From assembly GCF_000174755.1 (NCBI RefSeq), contig NZ_ACLQ01000002.1, positions 1 to 64,000 on the forward strand: a stretch of 64,000 nucleotides of DNA, given 5' to 3'. Below, piece after piece: positions 36,264-44,651 of this stretch. This DNA comes from Capnocytophaga gingivalis ATCC 33624 (GTDB taxonomy: Bacteria > Bacteroidota > Bacteroidia > Flavobacteriales > Flavobacteriaceae). The notes beneath the pieces were generated by a model. The model was not told where the DNA came from. It did no database searches and saw only the letters and a program-made list of their open reading frames with translations. The position numbers and the translations under genes were made by a program. Position 1 is the stretch's first letter. Each line of letters begins with the position of its first letter.

Positions 36264-37220
36264 ATGAAAGTAACAGAACATATAGCTAAGGCTCAAGGAA
36301 AGACCTTGTTCTCTTTTGAAATTGTCCCTCCTAAGAAGGGAAATAGTATAGAGGAACTCTATAAAAATATAGAACCTTTATTGGAGTTCAAACCTCCATT
36401 TATTGATGTAACTACCTCTCGTGAGGAGTTTTACTACAAAGAACACCCCAATGGTTTGTTGGAAAAGAAGCTTGTTCGTATGCGCCCTGGAACAGTGGGA
36501 ATTTGTTCTGCTATACAGCACAAATACAATGTCGATACAGTCCCTCATGTACTCTGTGGAGGCTTTACCCGCGAGGAGACCGAAGATCTCTTAGTGGATT
36601 GTTTCTATCTTGGAATTGATAATATCATGGCTCTTCGTGGCGATGCCATGAAGGAGGAAAAGTATTTTCGTCCTACCAAAAATGGAAATGTATATGCATT
36701 GGACTTGGTAAAACAGATAAATGATCTCAGAAAAGGGATCTATCTACATGATACCTTGGAGAATAATACAGGAATGGATTTCTGTATAGGGGTAGCAGGA
36801 TATCCAGAAAAACATATAGAGGCTCCTTCAAAAGCTTTTGACTTGGAAAAACTCAAAGAAAAGGTTGATAATGGGGCTGATTATGTGGTTACTCAAATGT
36901 TCTTTGACAACAAACAGTATTTTGATTTTGTAGAAAAAGCTCGCCAAATGGGGATCAATGTTCCTATAATACCAGGGATTAAGCCCATCAGTGTCAAGAG
37001 ACATCTGAATATCATACCTCAGGCGTTCTTCTTGGATTTCCCAGAGGAACTGGTCAAGGAAATAGAAAAATGTAAGAATAATAATGAAGTGAAGCAAGTA
37101 GGAATAGAATGGGCTATCGCTCAGAGTAAGGAGCTCAGGCAGGCAGGAGTGCCTTCTCTGCATTATTATTCTATGGGAAAATCTGAAAATATTATTCAGA
37201 TTATATCAAAAGTATTTTAG
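36264..37220 (+). CDS. metF: 5,10-methylenetetrahydrofolate reductase
   Basis: A 318-residue TIM-barrel flavoenzyme. The N-terminal FSFEIVPPKKG carries the catalytic Glu, followed by DVTTSREEF, LALRGDAMKE-like IMALRGDAM and QMFFDNKQYFDF. It reduces methylene-THF to methyl-THF for methionine synthesis. Length is normal. It follows the lipoprotein gene by only 29 bases and has no riboswitch in between. Confidence 0.95.
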   Translation: MKVTEHIAKAQGKTLFSFEIVPPKKGNSIEELYKNIEPLLEFKPPFIDVTTSREEFYYKEHPNGLLEKKLVRMRPGTVGICSAIQHKYNVDTVPHVLCGGFTREETEDLLVDCFYLGIDNIMALRGDAMKEEKYFRPTKNGNVYALDLVKQINDLRKGIYLHDTLENNTGMDFCIGVAGYPEKHIEAPSKAFDLEKLKEKVDNGADYVVTQMFFDNKQYFDFVEKARQMGINVPIIPGIKPISVKRHLNIIPQAFFLDFPEELVKEIEKCKNNNEVKQVGIEWAIAQSKELRQAGVPSLHYYSMGKSENIIQIISKVF

Positions 37221-37260
37221 AAAGAAATTGGATAAAAATTTAAAAATTTTTAGAATATCA

Positions 37261-37292
37261 TTTGTATATAAAAAATATAATCTTTACCTTTG
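37261..37292 (+). promoter_or_regulatory. Promoter of the TerB/J-domain protein gene
   Basis: TTTG (37261-37264) and TACCTTTG (37285-37292) separated by 20 bases: a full match to the Bacteroidota TTTG/TAnnTTTG promoter. Confidence 0.75.
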
Positions 37293-37312
37293 CCCTCCAA
37301 AAATAAAGAATT

Positions 37313-38056
37313 ATGTCAAGAATTGTAGAAAAATACTTAGAGTATATTGTAGCTGTGGTTATTGGTGTGATTACCAGAAATATATGGATAGCTATAGCGG
37401 TTCTATGTTTGGGCTTGTTACTTCGTCTAACCCTCTTCAAAGGTAGGGGAAGTAACCAAGTAAACTTAAATCCTCAGAGAGCATTAGAAGGAGGATTTAA
37501 TCCTACTGATTTTGAACTGAACTTATTATCACTTTGTGCCTTGGTGATCAAGGCTGATGGTACAGGCCCTACTCAAAAAGAACTGGATTATGTGCGCTAC
37601 AAGTTCGTATCGCTCTATGGAAAGGAAAAAGCCAATGAGATATTCCGTGCCTTCAATCAGATAAAACAAGCAGAAGTTCCTGTTACACGCATTTGCTTGT
37701 ATATCAGGGCTCGTACCAATTATGAAGCACGCCTCTCTATTATCCACTTCTTGTTTGACATTGCCAGTCTTGATGGGCGTATCAAGGAGGCTGAAATGGC
37801 TTTATTGGAGCGAATTAATAAGAACTTGAATATAGACTCTTCTGATTTTGAGAGTGTAAAGGCTATGTTCCGTCAAGAAAAAGATGACGACTATGCTATA
37901 CTAGGAATAAGCAAAGATGCTTCCGAAGCAGATATCAAGAAGGCTTATCGTGATATGGTTAAAAAATATCACCCTGATCGCATAAATACTGATGATGTAG
38001 CTATTCGAAAAGGGGCTGAGGAAAAATTCAAACGTATACAAGAGGCATATGTATAG
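37313..38056 (+). CDS. TerB-like and J-domain membrane protein (DjlA-like)
   Basis: A 247-residue protein with an N-terminal hydrophobic segment (about 10-42), a TerB-like helical domain (about 65-180, [18 protein letters not shown]), and a C-terminal J domain with the HPD motif (KKYHPDRIN) near residue 222. DjlA-type proteins anchor DnaK activity at the inner membrane. The J domain ends abruptly (IQEAYV), a few residues shorter than usual. It has its own promoter and a terminator. Confidence 0.85.
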   Translation: MSRIVEKYLEYIVAVVIGVITRNIWIAIAVLCLGLLLRLTLFKGRGSNQVNLNPQRALEGGFNPTDFELNLLSLCALVIKADGTGPTQKELDYVRYKFVSLYGKEKANEIFRAFNQIKQAEVPVTRICLYIRARTNYEARLSIIHFLFDIASLDGRIKEAEMALLERINKNLNIDSSDFESVKAMFRQEKDDDYAILGISKDASEADIKKAYRDMVKKYHPDRINTDDVAIRKGAEEKFKRIQEAYV

Positions 38057-38067
38057 TATTCAAAAAC

Positions 38068-38090
38068 AAAGAGGGTTCTAAGCCCTCTTT
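38068..38090 (+). terminator. Terminator after the TerB/J-domain gene
   Basis: Stem AAAGAGGG (38068-38075) with CCCTCTTT (38083-38090), 12 bases after the stop codon, followed by ATTCTATTTA. Confidence 0.75.
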
Positions 38091-38127
38091 ATTCTATTTA
38101 GGACATCTGCTTAGGATATTTCTTTGG

Positions 38128-38484
38128 ATGGGAGGATTGCTCTTATTACATATTTTTATTGTTGAAATATACTGTGATAGGATTTTATTTTATTCTCTAC
38201 CAAAGGTTTATTTATTTCATACACTCTGTGCTATCGTGGTGTGTGGAGTGTTGTCCTTCCCTATAGGAAAGATTTATATAGCTTACCGTTTTGTGGCTCT
38301 AACTTTCTTACAGATGATTTTTTGCATAGCCTTCCTATTTCCTGCTCTTTATATGAAGGAGAGAAAGGTAGATGATTGGGATATACTTTCCTTTATGTTT
38401 GCCTTCTTTGTAGCGCTTTTTTTGGAGGTGTGTTTTGCCATATCATTGATAAAAAGAGAAGAAAATCAAAAAAAGGTATTGTGA
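38128..38484 (+). CDS. Hypothetical multi-helix membrane protein
   Basis: A 118-residue frame with four hydrophobic segments (about 2-18, 30-46, 53-72, 88-108) and a basic tail KREENQKKVL. No domain was recognised. The frame stays open upstream of the ATG, through the preceding terminator, without another ATG, so the N-terminus is uncertain. No clear promoter box was found. It could be a real small membrane protein or a decayed remnant. Confidence 0.5.
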   Translation: MGGLLLLHIFIVEIYCDRILFYSLPKVYLFHTLCAIVVCGVLSFPIGKIYIAYRFVALTFLQMIFCIAFLFPALYMKERKVDDWDILSFMFAFFVALFLEVCFAISLIKREENQKKVL

Positions 38485-38508
38485 TGAAAAAAAGTTTTTG
38501 TACCTTTG
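38479..38508 (+). promoter_or_regulatory. Promoter of pdhA-pdhC
   Basis: TTG (38479-38481) and TACCTTTG (38501-38508) with 19 bases between, about 70 bases before the pdhA start. Confidence 0.7.
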
Positions 38509-38576
38509 CAGAGAATTAAAAAATTCGTAAATTTGCAACTTGGAAAAGAACTTTAAATAGAAATATTAATTCATTT

Positions 38577-39581
38577 GTGATAATGAAAAAAATAGATAAA
38601 AAGACGTACTTACAATGGTATGAAGAAATGCTCTTCTGGAGAAAGTTCGAGGACAAATTGGCTTCTGCTTATATCCAACAGAAAGTAAGAGGATTTTTAC
38701 ATTTGTACAATGGGCAAGAGGCAATCGTAGCAGGGTGTATGCATGTGATTGACCCTAAGAAAGACAAAATGATTACAGCGTATCGTAACCACGTGCATCC
38801 TATCGCTTTAGGAGTAGATCCACGTAGAATTATGGCTGAACTTTTTGGTAAAGGAACTGGAACATCTCACGGATTGGGAGGTTCTATGCACATTTTTTCA
38901 AAAGAACATAACTTCTTCGGAGGTCATGGAATTGTAGGAGGACAAATCGCCTTAGGTGCTGGATTAGCTTTTGCTGAAAAGTACAATGAAACTGGGGGGG
39001 TTGTCCTTACTTTTATGGGGGATGGGGCTACTCGTCAAGGTACTCTTCACGAGACTTTCAATATGGCAATGAATTGGAAACTTCCTGTTGTATTCATCTG
39101 TGAAAACAATCACTATGCGATGGGAACTTCTGTAGAGAGAACCGCCAATCACCCTGATATATGGAAGTTAGGTTTGGGGTATGAAATGCCTTGCGAACCT
39201 GTCGATGGTATGAATCCTGTCTCTGTGGCTGAAAAAGTATATGAAGCAGTAGAACGTGCTCGTCGTGGAGATGGCCCTACTTTCTTGGATATTCGTACAT
39301 ACCGTTATCGTGGACACTCTATGTCCGATGCGCAACACTATCGTACCAAAGAAGAAGTCGAAGAATACAAAAAAATAGACCCTATTACTCAGGTACTTGA
39401 CGTGATTAAGGCTAAAAAATATGCAACCGATGCAGAAATTGAAGCTATTGACGAACGCGTGAAAGATTTAGTAGCAGAGTGTGAAAAATTCGCTAACGAA
39501 TCTCCATTCCCTGAAAAGAATGTAATGTATGATGTAGTATACGAACAAGAAAATTATCCTTTTTTACCTCATAAATTATAA
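38577..39581 (+). CDS. pdhA: Pyruvate dehydrogenase E1 alpha subunit
   Basis: A 334-residue thiamine-diphosphate enzyme subunit. Visible blocks: YNGQEAIVAG, AYRNHVHPIALG, GGSMHIF, the GDG-x-N cofactor block FMGDGATRQGTLHETFNMA, and YRYRGHSMSDAQHYRT, the phosphorylation-loop region. It decarboxylates pyruvate together with an E1 beta subunit, which is not encoded next to it; pdhC (E2) follows 5 bases later. MKKIDKKTY (second ATG at 38583) is an equally possible start. Confidence 0.95.
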   Translation: MIMKKIDKKTYLQWYEEMLFWRKFEDKLASAYIQQKVRGFLHLYNGQEAIVAGCMHVIDPKKDKMITAYRNHVHPIALGVDPRRIMAELFGKGTGTSHGLGGSMHIFSKEHNFFGGHGIVGGQIALGAGLAFAEKYNETGGVVLTFMGDGATRQGTLHETFNMAMNWKLPVVFICENNHYAMGTSVERTANHPDIWKLGLGYEMPCEPVDGMNPVSVAEKVYEAVERARRGDGPTFLDIRTYRYRGHSMSDAQHYRTKEEVEEYKKIDPITQVLDVIKAKKYATDAEIEAIDERVKDLVAECEKFANESPFPEKNVMYDVVYEQENYPFLPHKL

Positions 39582-39586
39582 AAAAA

Positions 39587-41191
39587 ATGGCAGAAATAGT
39601 AAATATGCCGCGATTAAGCGACACAATGGAAGAAGGAGTCGTTGCAAAATGGCTCAAAAAAGTAGGTGATACTGTAAAAGAAGGTGATATTCTCGCTGAA
39701 ATTGAAACAGATAAGGCGACTATGGAATTTGAATCCTTCTACTCTGGAACTTTATTATACATTGGTTTAAAAGAAGGTGAAACTGCTCCCGTAGATACTC
39801 TTTTGGCTATTATAGGGGAAAAAGGAGAAGATATATCAGCTCTTATAGGTGGAGGAGCTCCTGCTCCTGCTAAGGAAGCAGCTCCTGCTGCCCCAGCTGC
39901 TACCGCTCCTGCTGCTGCTCCAGCGGCTATGCCTGCAGGAGTTCAGATAGTTACCATGCCTCGCCTTAGTGATACTATGACTGAAGGAACTGTAGCTTCT
40001 TGGCTTAAAAAGGTTGGTGATACTGTAAAAGAAGGTGATATACTCGCTGAAATTGAAACAGATAAGGCTACCATGGAATTTGAATCTTTCTATGCAGGTA
40101 CCTTATTATATGTAGGCATCAAGGAAGGAGAATCTGCTCCTATTGATTCACTTTTGGCAATCATAGGCCCTGCAGGAACTGATGTAAATGCTGTTCTTGC
40201 TGCCGCTAAGGGTGGCGCTTCTGCTGCTCCTGCAGCTCCAGCTACCGCTGAGGCTCCTAAGGCTGCTGAAGCTCCTACCGCCGCCGCTGCTCCTGCTGCT
40301 GCGGATTCTCGTGTATTTGCTTCTCCTTTGGCTAAGAAGATTGCTCAAGATAAGGGTATCGACCTAAGCCAAGTAAAAGGAACCGGAGAAAATGGTCGTA
40401 TCGTGCGTAAGGATGTCGAAGGATTCACTCCTTCTGCAAAACCTGCAACTGCTGCCGCTGCTCCTGCTGAAAAATCTGTAGCTCCAGTTTCTTATATCCC
40501 TGTTGGAGAAGAGGTTACTGAAGAAGTGAAAAATTCTCAAATGCGTAAAACTATTGCCAAACGCCTTTCTGAATCCAAATTCACAGCTCCTCATTACTAC
40601 CTTACTATCGAGGTAGATATGGACAATGCTATGGAATCTCGTACTCAGATCAACAACTTGCCTGATACTAAGGTGTCTTTCAATGATATGGTAGTTAAGG
40701 CTTGTGCTATGGCACTGAGAAAACATCCTCAGGTAAACACTTCTTGGAAAGGTGATGTCACTGTATACAATAAGCATGTACATATAGGAGTTGCTGTAGC
40801 TATAGAAGATGGTTTGGTAGTACCTGTACTTAAGTTTGCTGATAATATGAGCCTTTCTCAGATAGGAGTATTAGTAAAAGACTTGGCAGGAAAAGCACGT
40901 AACAAAAAGCTAACCCCAGCCGAAATGGAGGGTAGTACTTTCACTGTCTCTAATTTAGGTATGTTCGGGGTAGAACAATTCACTTCTATCATCAACCAGC
41001 CTAACTCAGCTATTCTTTCTGTAGGGGCTATCATTGAAAAACCTGTAGTGAAGAATGGACAAATTGTAGTAGGCCATACCATGAAGCTTTGCTTAGCTTG
41101 TGACCACCGTACTATAGATGGTGCTACAGGAGCTCAATTCTTGCAGACTTTGAAAGCATATATTGAAAATCCTGTTACTATGTTAGCATAG
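39587..41191 (+). CDS. pdhC: Pyruvate dehydrogenase E2, dihydrolipoamide acetyltransferase
   Basis: A 534-residue protein with two lipoyl domains (about 1-80 and 122-200), each with the lipoylated Lys in ETDKATMEF, Ala/Pro-rich linkers, a peripheral subunit-binding domain (about 241-278, FASPLAKKIAQDKGIDLSQVKG), and a catalytic domain ending with CDHRTIDGATGAQFL (active-site His). It transfers acetyl from E1 to CoA. The two lipoyl coding segments are nearly identical at the DNA level over about 57 bases, suggesting recent duplication or gene conversion. Confidence 0.96.
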   Translation: MAEIVNMPRLSDTMEEGVVAKWLKKVGDTVKEGDILAEIETDKATMEFESFYSGTLLYIGLKEGETAPVDTLLAIIGEKGEDISALIGGGAPAPAKEAAPAAPAATAPAAAPAAMPAGVQIVTMPRLSDTMTEGTVASWLKKVGDTVKEGDILAEIETDKATMEFESFYAGTLLYVGIKEGESAPIDSLLAIIGPAGTDVNAVLAAAKGGASAAPAAPATAEAPKAAEAPTAAAAPAAADSRVFASPLAKKIAQDKGIDLSQVKGTGENGRIVRKDVEGFTPSAKPATAAAAPAEKSVAPVSYIPVGEEVTEEVKNSQMRKTIAKRLSESKFTAPHYYLTIEVDMDNAMESRTQINNLPDTKVSFNDMVVKACAMALRKHPQVNTSWKGDVTVYNKHVHIGVAVAIEDGLVVPVLKFADNMSLSQIGVLVKDLAGKARNKKLTPAEMEGSTFTVSNLGMFGVEQFTSIINQPNSAILSVGAIIEKPVVKNGQIVVGHTMKLCLACDHRTIDGATGAQFLQTLKAYIENPVTMLA

Positions 41192-41221
41192 TAATCATAC
41201 AATTTTTCATAGTTTATTGAC

Positions 41222-41249
41222 AAAGAGGCATGTCTTTATATGCCTCTTT
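41222..41249 (+). terminator. Terminator of pdhA-pdhC
   Basis: Stem AAAGAGGCAT (41222-41231) with ATGCCTCTTT (41240-41249), 8-base loop, followed by TCTTTT. Confidence 0.85.
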
Positions 41250-41323
41250 TCTTTTATAACGTCAATAAAACTTGTTTATGTAAAAAAAATGTCGTAATAT
41301 TGTACTTTATTTAGGATTGAATT

Positions 41324-42103
41324 ATGTATGCTATATGCCATTTGAGTATAGTACCTATACGTGAAGAGTCCTCTCATAAGAGCGAGCAGATCTCTCAACT
41401 GTTGTATGGAGAGCTGTGCTTTATTATCAAGAAAGAGGATGATTGGTGCTATATACGTACCGATTTTGATGATTATGAAGGCTGGGTGGAAGCAAGGCAG
41501 CTTACCCCTATGAGCGAGGCTATCTATGAAGAAACAAAAAAGATTCTTCCTCGATATGCTTCGGATATGGTTGATTATGTGCAGGTTAGTGATAAAGAAT
41601 ACGACTTGTTGCCTATATGTATAGGAGCTACAGTAAGCAACGCTCCTTTCATAGGGCACCTCTTTGCAGGTGAAGTGCAACGAAAAGTATTGCGCAAGAA
41701 TATAGTGGAGATAGCCCTAAGATACCTCAATGCACCCTATCTCTGGGGTGGGAAATCTCCTTTCGGAATTGATAGCGCAGGGCTTGTCCAAATGGTCTAT
41801 AAGCTCATCGGAATAAGGCTTCAGCGGGAAGTCTCTTTGCAATATGATTCTATAAAGAATGATGTAAATTCTTTGCAGGAGGCTGAAGTAGGGGATTTGC
41901 TTTTCTTCACCAATAATGTAGGGAGAATAGTCCATGTAGGGATTCTTATCCAACCGGGGTATCTTATTCATGCTTATGGAAAAGTAAGGGTAGATCGCAT
42001 AGAACCTGAAGGAATTTATGATGTAGATACCCAAAAAATAACTCATAGTCTATATGCTATCAAGCGTATTTTGGATGATGATGAGAAGAAACTAACAAAA
42101 TAA
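41324..42103 (+). CDS. SH3-like and NlpC/P60-family protein with substituted catalytic cysteine
   Basis: A 259-residue protein. Residues 1-65 form a bacterial SH3-like domain (KKEDDWCYIRTDFDDYEGWVE). A C-terminal NlpC/P60 domain starts near residue 128: YLWGGKSPFGID is followed by Ser151-Ala152-Gly, where the family has Cys-Ser-Gly. The catalytic His204 (VHVGIL) and the third polar residue His216 (HAYGKV) are kept. NlpC/P60 enzymes cut peptidoglycan stem peptides by the cysteine, so this may be a pseudoenzyme or use Ser. No signal peptide was seen. rlmH begins 1 base after its stop. Confidence 0.82.
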   Translation: MYAICHLSIVPIREESSHKSEQISQLLYGELCFIIKKEDDWCYIRTDFDDYEGWVEARQLTPMSEAIYEETKKILPRYASDMVDYVQVSDKEYDLLPICIGATVSNAPFIGHLFAGEVQRKVLRKNIVEIALRYLNAPYLWGGKSPFGIDSAGLVQMVYKLIGIRLQREVSLQYDSIKNDVNSLQEAEVGDLLFFTNNVGRIVHVGILIQPGYLIHAYGKVRVDRIEPEGIYDVDTQKITHSLYAIKRILDDDEKKLTK

Positions 42104-42104
42104 T

Positions 42105-42578
42105 ATGACGATTAAGCTATTAGTAATAGGAAAAACAGATGCCTCTCCCTTAGAAAAACTTATAGAGGAGTACAAAAAAAGAATAGGATTTTATGTTAAG
42201 ATAGATATCAAAATAATTGCTGATCTGAAAAATGTGAAAAATATCTCTCAGCAAGAACAAAAAAGTAAGGAAGGGGCTCTATTACTAAAAGAAGTGGCGG
42301 AGAATGATATACTTGTTCTTCTGGATGAGAGAGGAAAGGAGTATACCTCTGTAGAATTTGCTCAGTATATCCAAAAGGTGCTCAATACAGGGGTTAAGCA
42401 GTGTGTATTCGCTATAGGGGGGGCTTATGGTTTCTCTTCTGAGGTATATCAAAGGGCAAATCACTCTTGTGCGCTCTCAAAAATGACTTTCTCTCACCAG
42501 ATGGTACGCCTTTTCTTCGTAGAACAGCTCTATAGGGCTTTTACTATATTGAATAACGAACCTTATCATCACCAATAA
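42105..42578 (+). CDS. rlmH: 23S rRNA (pseudouridine1915-N3)-methyltransferase RlmH
   Basis: A 157-residue SPOUT methyltransferase with LVLLDERGKEYTSVEFAQ and the knot motif FAIGGAYGFSSEV, ending QLYRAFTILNNEPYHHQ, the conserved C-terminus. It methylates pseudouridine 1915 in 23S rRNA. Its stop codon overlaps the next start by one base. Confidence 0.96.
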   Translation: MTIKLLVIGKTDASPLEKLIEEYKKRIGFYVKIDIKIIADLKNVKNISQQEQKSKEGALLLKEVAENDILVLLDERGKEYTSVEFAQYIQKVLNTGVKQCVFAIGGAYGFSSEVYQRANHSCALSKMTFSHQMVRLFFVEQLYRAFTILNNEPYHHQ

Positions 42579-43006
42579 TGTATAGCAAGGAGGAAGCAGC
42601 TAAACTTAGACAGGAATTTTGGATCTCTTTCGGTAAATCTTTCCCTTACAAATGGACTTTGTACAAGACAGGAGTGAAAAATCTCTCTTTTAGGTTTTAT
42701 TTTGATACCAAAAAAGCAATGGTATGTATTGATATAGAGGGTAGTGAAGAGGAAAGAAGGGAATGTTTCGAGAAAATGTGTTCTCTTAAGGGGATTTTGA
42801 TAGAGATATTTCCAGAAAATACATATCAAGAACATTATTTCTTAGAAAATGGAAAGGAGATTTCCCGTATATGGGTAGAAAAATCTCAAGTTTCTATTCA
42901 TAATAAGGAAACTTGGCAGCAGACTATGATCTTTCTACACAAGCGGATGTTGCAAATTGAGACTTTTTGGGAGGAATATCAGGACTTTTTCAAAGAAGAT
43001 TTTTAA
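42578..43006 (+). CDS. DUF4268 domain protein
   Basis: A 142-residue protein recognised by KLRQEFWISFGKSFPYKW, FRFYFDTKKAMVCIDIEG and ISRIWVEKSQVSIHN. DUF4268 proteins resemble restriction-endonuclease-like or helicase-associated modules in some contexts; a stand-alone copy beside rlmH has no established role. It overlaps rlmH by one base. Confidence 0.8.
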   Translation: MYSKEEAAKLRQEFWISFGKSFPYKWTLYKTGVKNLSFRFYFDTKKAMVCIDIEGSEEERRECFEKMCSLKGILIEIFPENTYQEHYFLENGKEISRIWVEKSQVSIHNKETWQQTMIFLHKRMLQIETFWEEYQDFFKEDF

Positions 43007-43062
43007 CCATATAAGGAGGTATATTTTAAGAAAAACAATTTTTTCAAGTCAAGAAAAATAAC

Positions 43063-43070
43063 TACTTTTG
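43063..43070 (+). promoter_or_regulatory. -7 box for udk
   Basis: TACTTTTG, 15 bases before the udk start codon, matches TAnnTTTG. Confidence 0.55.
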
Positions 43071-43085
43071 CGGAAATTTTAGTAG

Positions 43086-43706
43086 ATGTTACTTATAGGA
43101 ATAACTGGAGGCACGGGATGTGGAAAAACTACAGTCGTGAATCAGATAATCAAGGAGTTACCTCAAGGGGCGGTCAGTGTCATTTCTCAAGATTCCTACT
43201 ATAAGGATCTGTCACACTTGAGCTTTGAGGAAAGAACCAAGGTGAATTTCGACCATCCTAAGTCTTTGGACTTCGAGTTGCTTAAGGAGCACCTCTCTCA
43301 GCTTAAGGCTGGAAAGACTATTATGCAACCTACCTATTCCTTCGTAGAGCACAATCGTACTCCTCAGGTAGTGCCTATTGCTCCCTGTTCAGTACTGATT
43401 GTAGAGGGTATCCTTATTCTCTCTCATCCCGACTTGAGAGATTTATTCGATATTAAAATATTTGTACATGCCGATTCTGATGAGCGGCTCATTCGCCGTA
43501 TCAAAAGGGATACTACCGAGCGTGGAAGGGATATTCAGGAAGTACTCAATCGATATCAGACTACTCTGAAACCTATGCACCAAGAGTTCATAGAACCTAC
43601 CAAGGAGTATGCCGATATCATTATTCCTAATAACCGCCATAACAAGGTTGCTATTGATATTGTCAAGGCTATTGTTCACAATCGAATTATGCACCAAACC
43701 CAATGA
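43086..43706 (+). CDS. udk: Uridine kinase
   Basis: A 206-residue P-loop kinase. Walker A GITGGTGCGKTTV starts at residue 5; ISQDSYYKDL, NFDHPKSLDF and the LID Arg segment RLIRRIKRDTTERGR are typical. It phosphorylates uridine and cytidine in pyrimidine salvage. It overlaps the following DivIC-like gene by 4 bases. Confidence 0.95.
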   Translation: MLLIGITGGTGCGKTTVVNQIIKELPQGAVSVISQDSYYKDLSHLSFEERTKVNFDHPKSLDFELLKEHLSQLKAGKTIMQPTYSFVEHNRTPQVVPIAPCSVLIVEGILILSHPDLRDLFDIKIFVHADSDERLIRRIKRDTTERGRDIQEVLNRYQTTLKPMHQEFIEPTKEYADIIIPNNRHNKVAIDIVKAIVHNRIMHQTQ

Positions 43707-43999
43707 TAGATTTTCAGTTTTATATCAAAAAATACGCCTATCTTATTGGTATTGTTGTCTTTGCTATATGGATGCTGTTCTTTGATTCCAATTCTTGGCT
43801 CTCCCACCGAAAGCTCAATAAGGAAATAGAAGTACTCAAGCGCCAAAAAGAATTCCTACAAAAGGAAATAGTCAAGGATAGGGATATCATAAGGGAGATT
43901 AATACTGCCGAAGGTAGGGAAAAATTTGGTAGAGAAAATTATTATTTCAAAAAGGAAAATGAGGATATCTTTATTATTGAATATGATACAATAAAATAA
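43703..43999 (+). CDS. FtsB/DivIC-family septum formation initiator
   Basis: A 98-residue bitopic protein: short cytoplasmic start, one helix at about residues 11-28, then a coiled coil (about 34-70) and a small extracytoplasmic end. The pattern SHRKLNKEIEVLKRQKEFL matches the DivIC/FtsB family. These proteins belong to the FtsBLQ divisome complex. Its ATG overlaps the udk stop (ATGA). Confidence 0.88.
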   Translation: MIDFQFYIKKYAYLIGIVVFAIWMLFFDSNSWLSHRKLNKEIEVLKRQKEFLQKEIVKDRDIIREINTAEGREKFGRENYYFKKENEDIFIIEYDTIK

Positions 44000-44028
44000 A
44001 TAATTTGTACACTTAAAATATAGAATAT

Positions 44029-44403
44029 ATGTATGAAAATGAAGGAGAAAACAATGAAATTTTCTCAAAGGCTCTAAGAGCAGGACGACGAACTTATTTC
44101 TTTGATATACGCGGCACTAAGGCTGGCGATTATTATCTGACTATTACAGAAAGTAAAAAGTTCACTCATGAGGATGGGTCCTCGCATTATCAAAAACATA
44201 AGATTTATCTCTACAAAGAGGATTTTAATGCTTTCAGAGAAATTCTTGACGAGATGACCTCTTATGTCTTTGAAGAAAAAGGAGAAGAAGTTATTTCTGA
44301 AAAACATCAAAAGGATTTCAAAAAGAACTTCTATGCAGAAGGAAGAGAAAAGAACGATGGTTCTTCATCATTTACTATTGATGATTTCGAAGATATTAAG
44401 TAA
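44029..44403 (+). CDS. DUF3276 PUR-alpha-like nucleic-acid-binding protein
   Basis: A 124-residue protein with one PUR-type unit: AGRRTYFFDIRGTKAGDYYLTITE and HKIYLYKEDFNAFREIL. The C-terminal 30 residues are acidic. DUF3276 proteins are the Bacteroidota relatives of PUR-alpha, which bind single-stranded DNA and RNA. It follows the DivIC-like gene by 29 bases. Confidence 0.86.
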   Translation: MYENEGENNEIFSKALRAGRRTYFFDIRGTKAGDYYLTITESKKFTHEDGSSHYQKHKIYLYKEDFNAFREILDEMTSYVFEEKGEEVISEKHQKDFKKNFYAEGREKNDGSSSFTIDDFEDIK

Positions 44404-44421
44404 TTCAATCTTTCCTAAAAG

Positions 44422-44454
44422 AAAAGAGGCTACCCTTTTTGGACAGCCTCTTTT
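44422..44454 (+). terminator. Terminator after the DUF3276 gene
   Basis: Stem AAAAGAGGCT (44422-44431) with AGCCTCTTTT (44445-44454), followed by TT. Its right arm on the reverse strand reads GAGGCTGTCCAAAAA, close to the left end of the MITE-like element at 25435. Confidence 0.8.
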
Positions 44455-44651
44455 TTATATAAGTTTTTATCCTTATTACAAGCAGCGTTTCGCTTTAGTC
44501 TATCATAAGGGAGCTTTTAGCTCCTTACAAGAAAGCCATAAGCTCTCAAGCAGGTGAAAAAGACTTGGTCAACATCAAGGCAGAGACTGCAATTCATTGC
44601 GTCTTATCTCCAAAATACATTTCGTGTCTTATCCCCCAAATATCTTTTATC

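Noticed and set aside
41324-42103. Assigning this gene as an active NlpC/P60 endopeptidase
   Set aside because: The catalytic cysteine is Ser, so activity is not assumed.
44455-44651. Hairpin and near-repeats downstream of the DUF3276 gene
   Set aside because: The TAAGGGAGCT hairpin is bulged and the GTCTTATC near-repeats are short; no gene or clear element could be supported.
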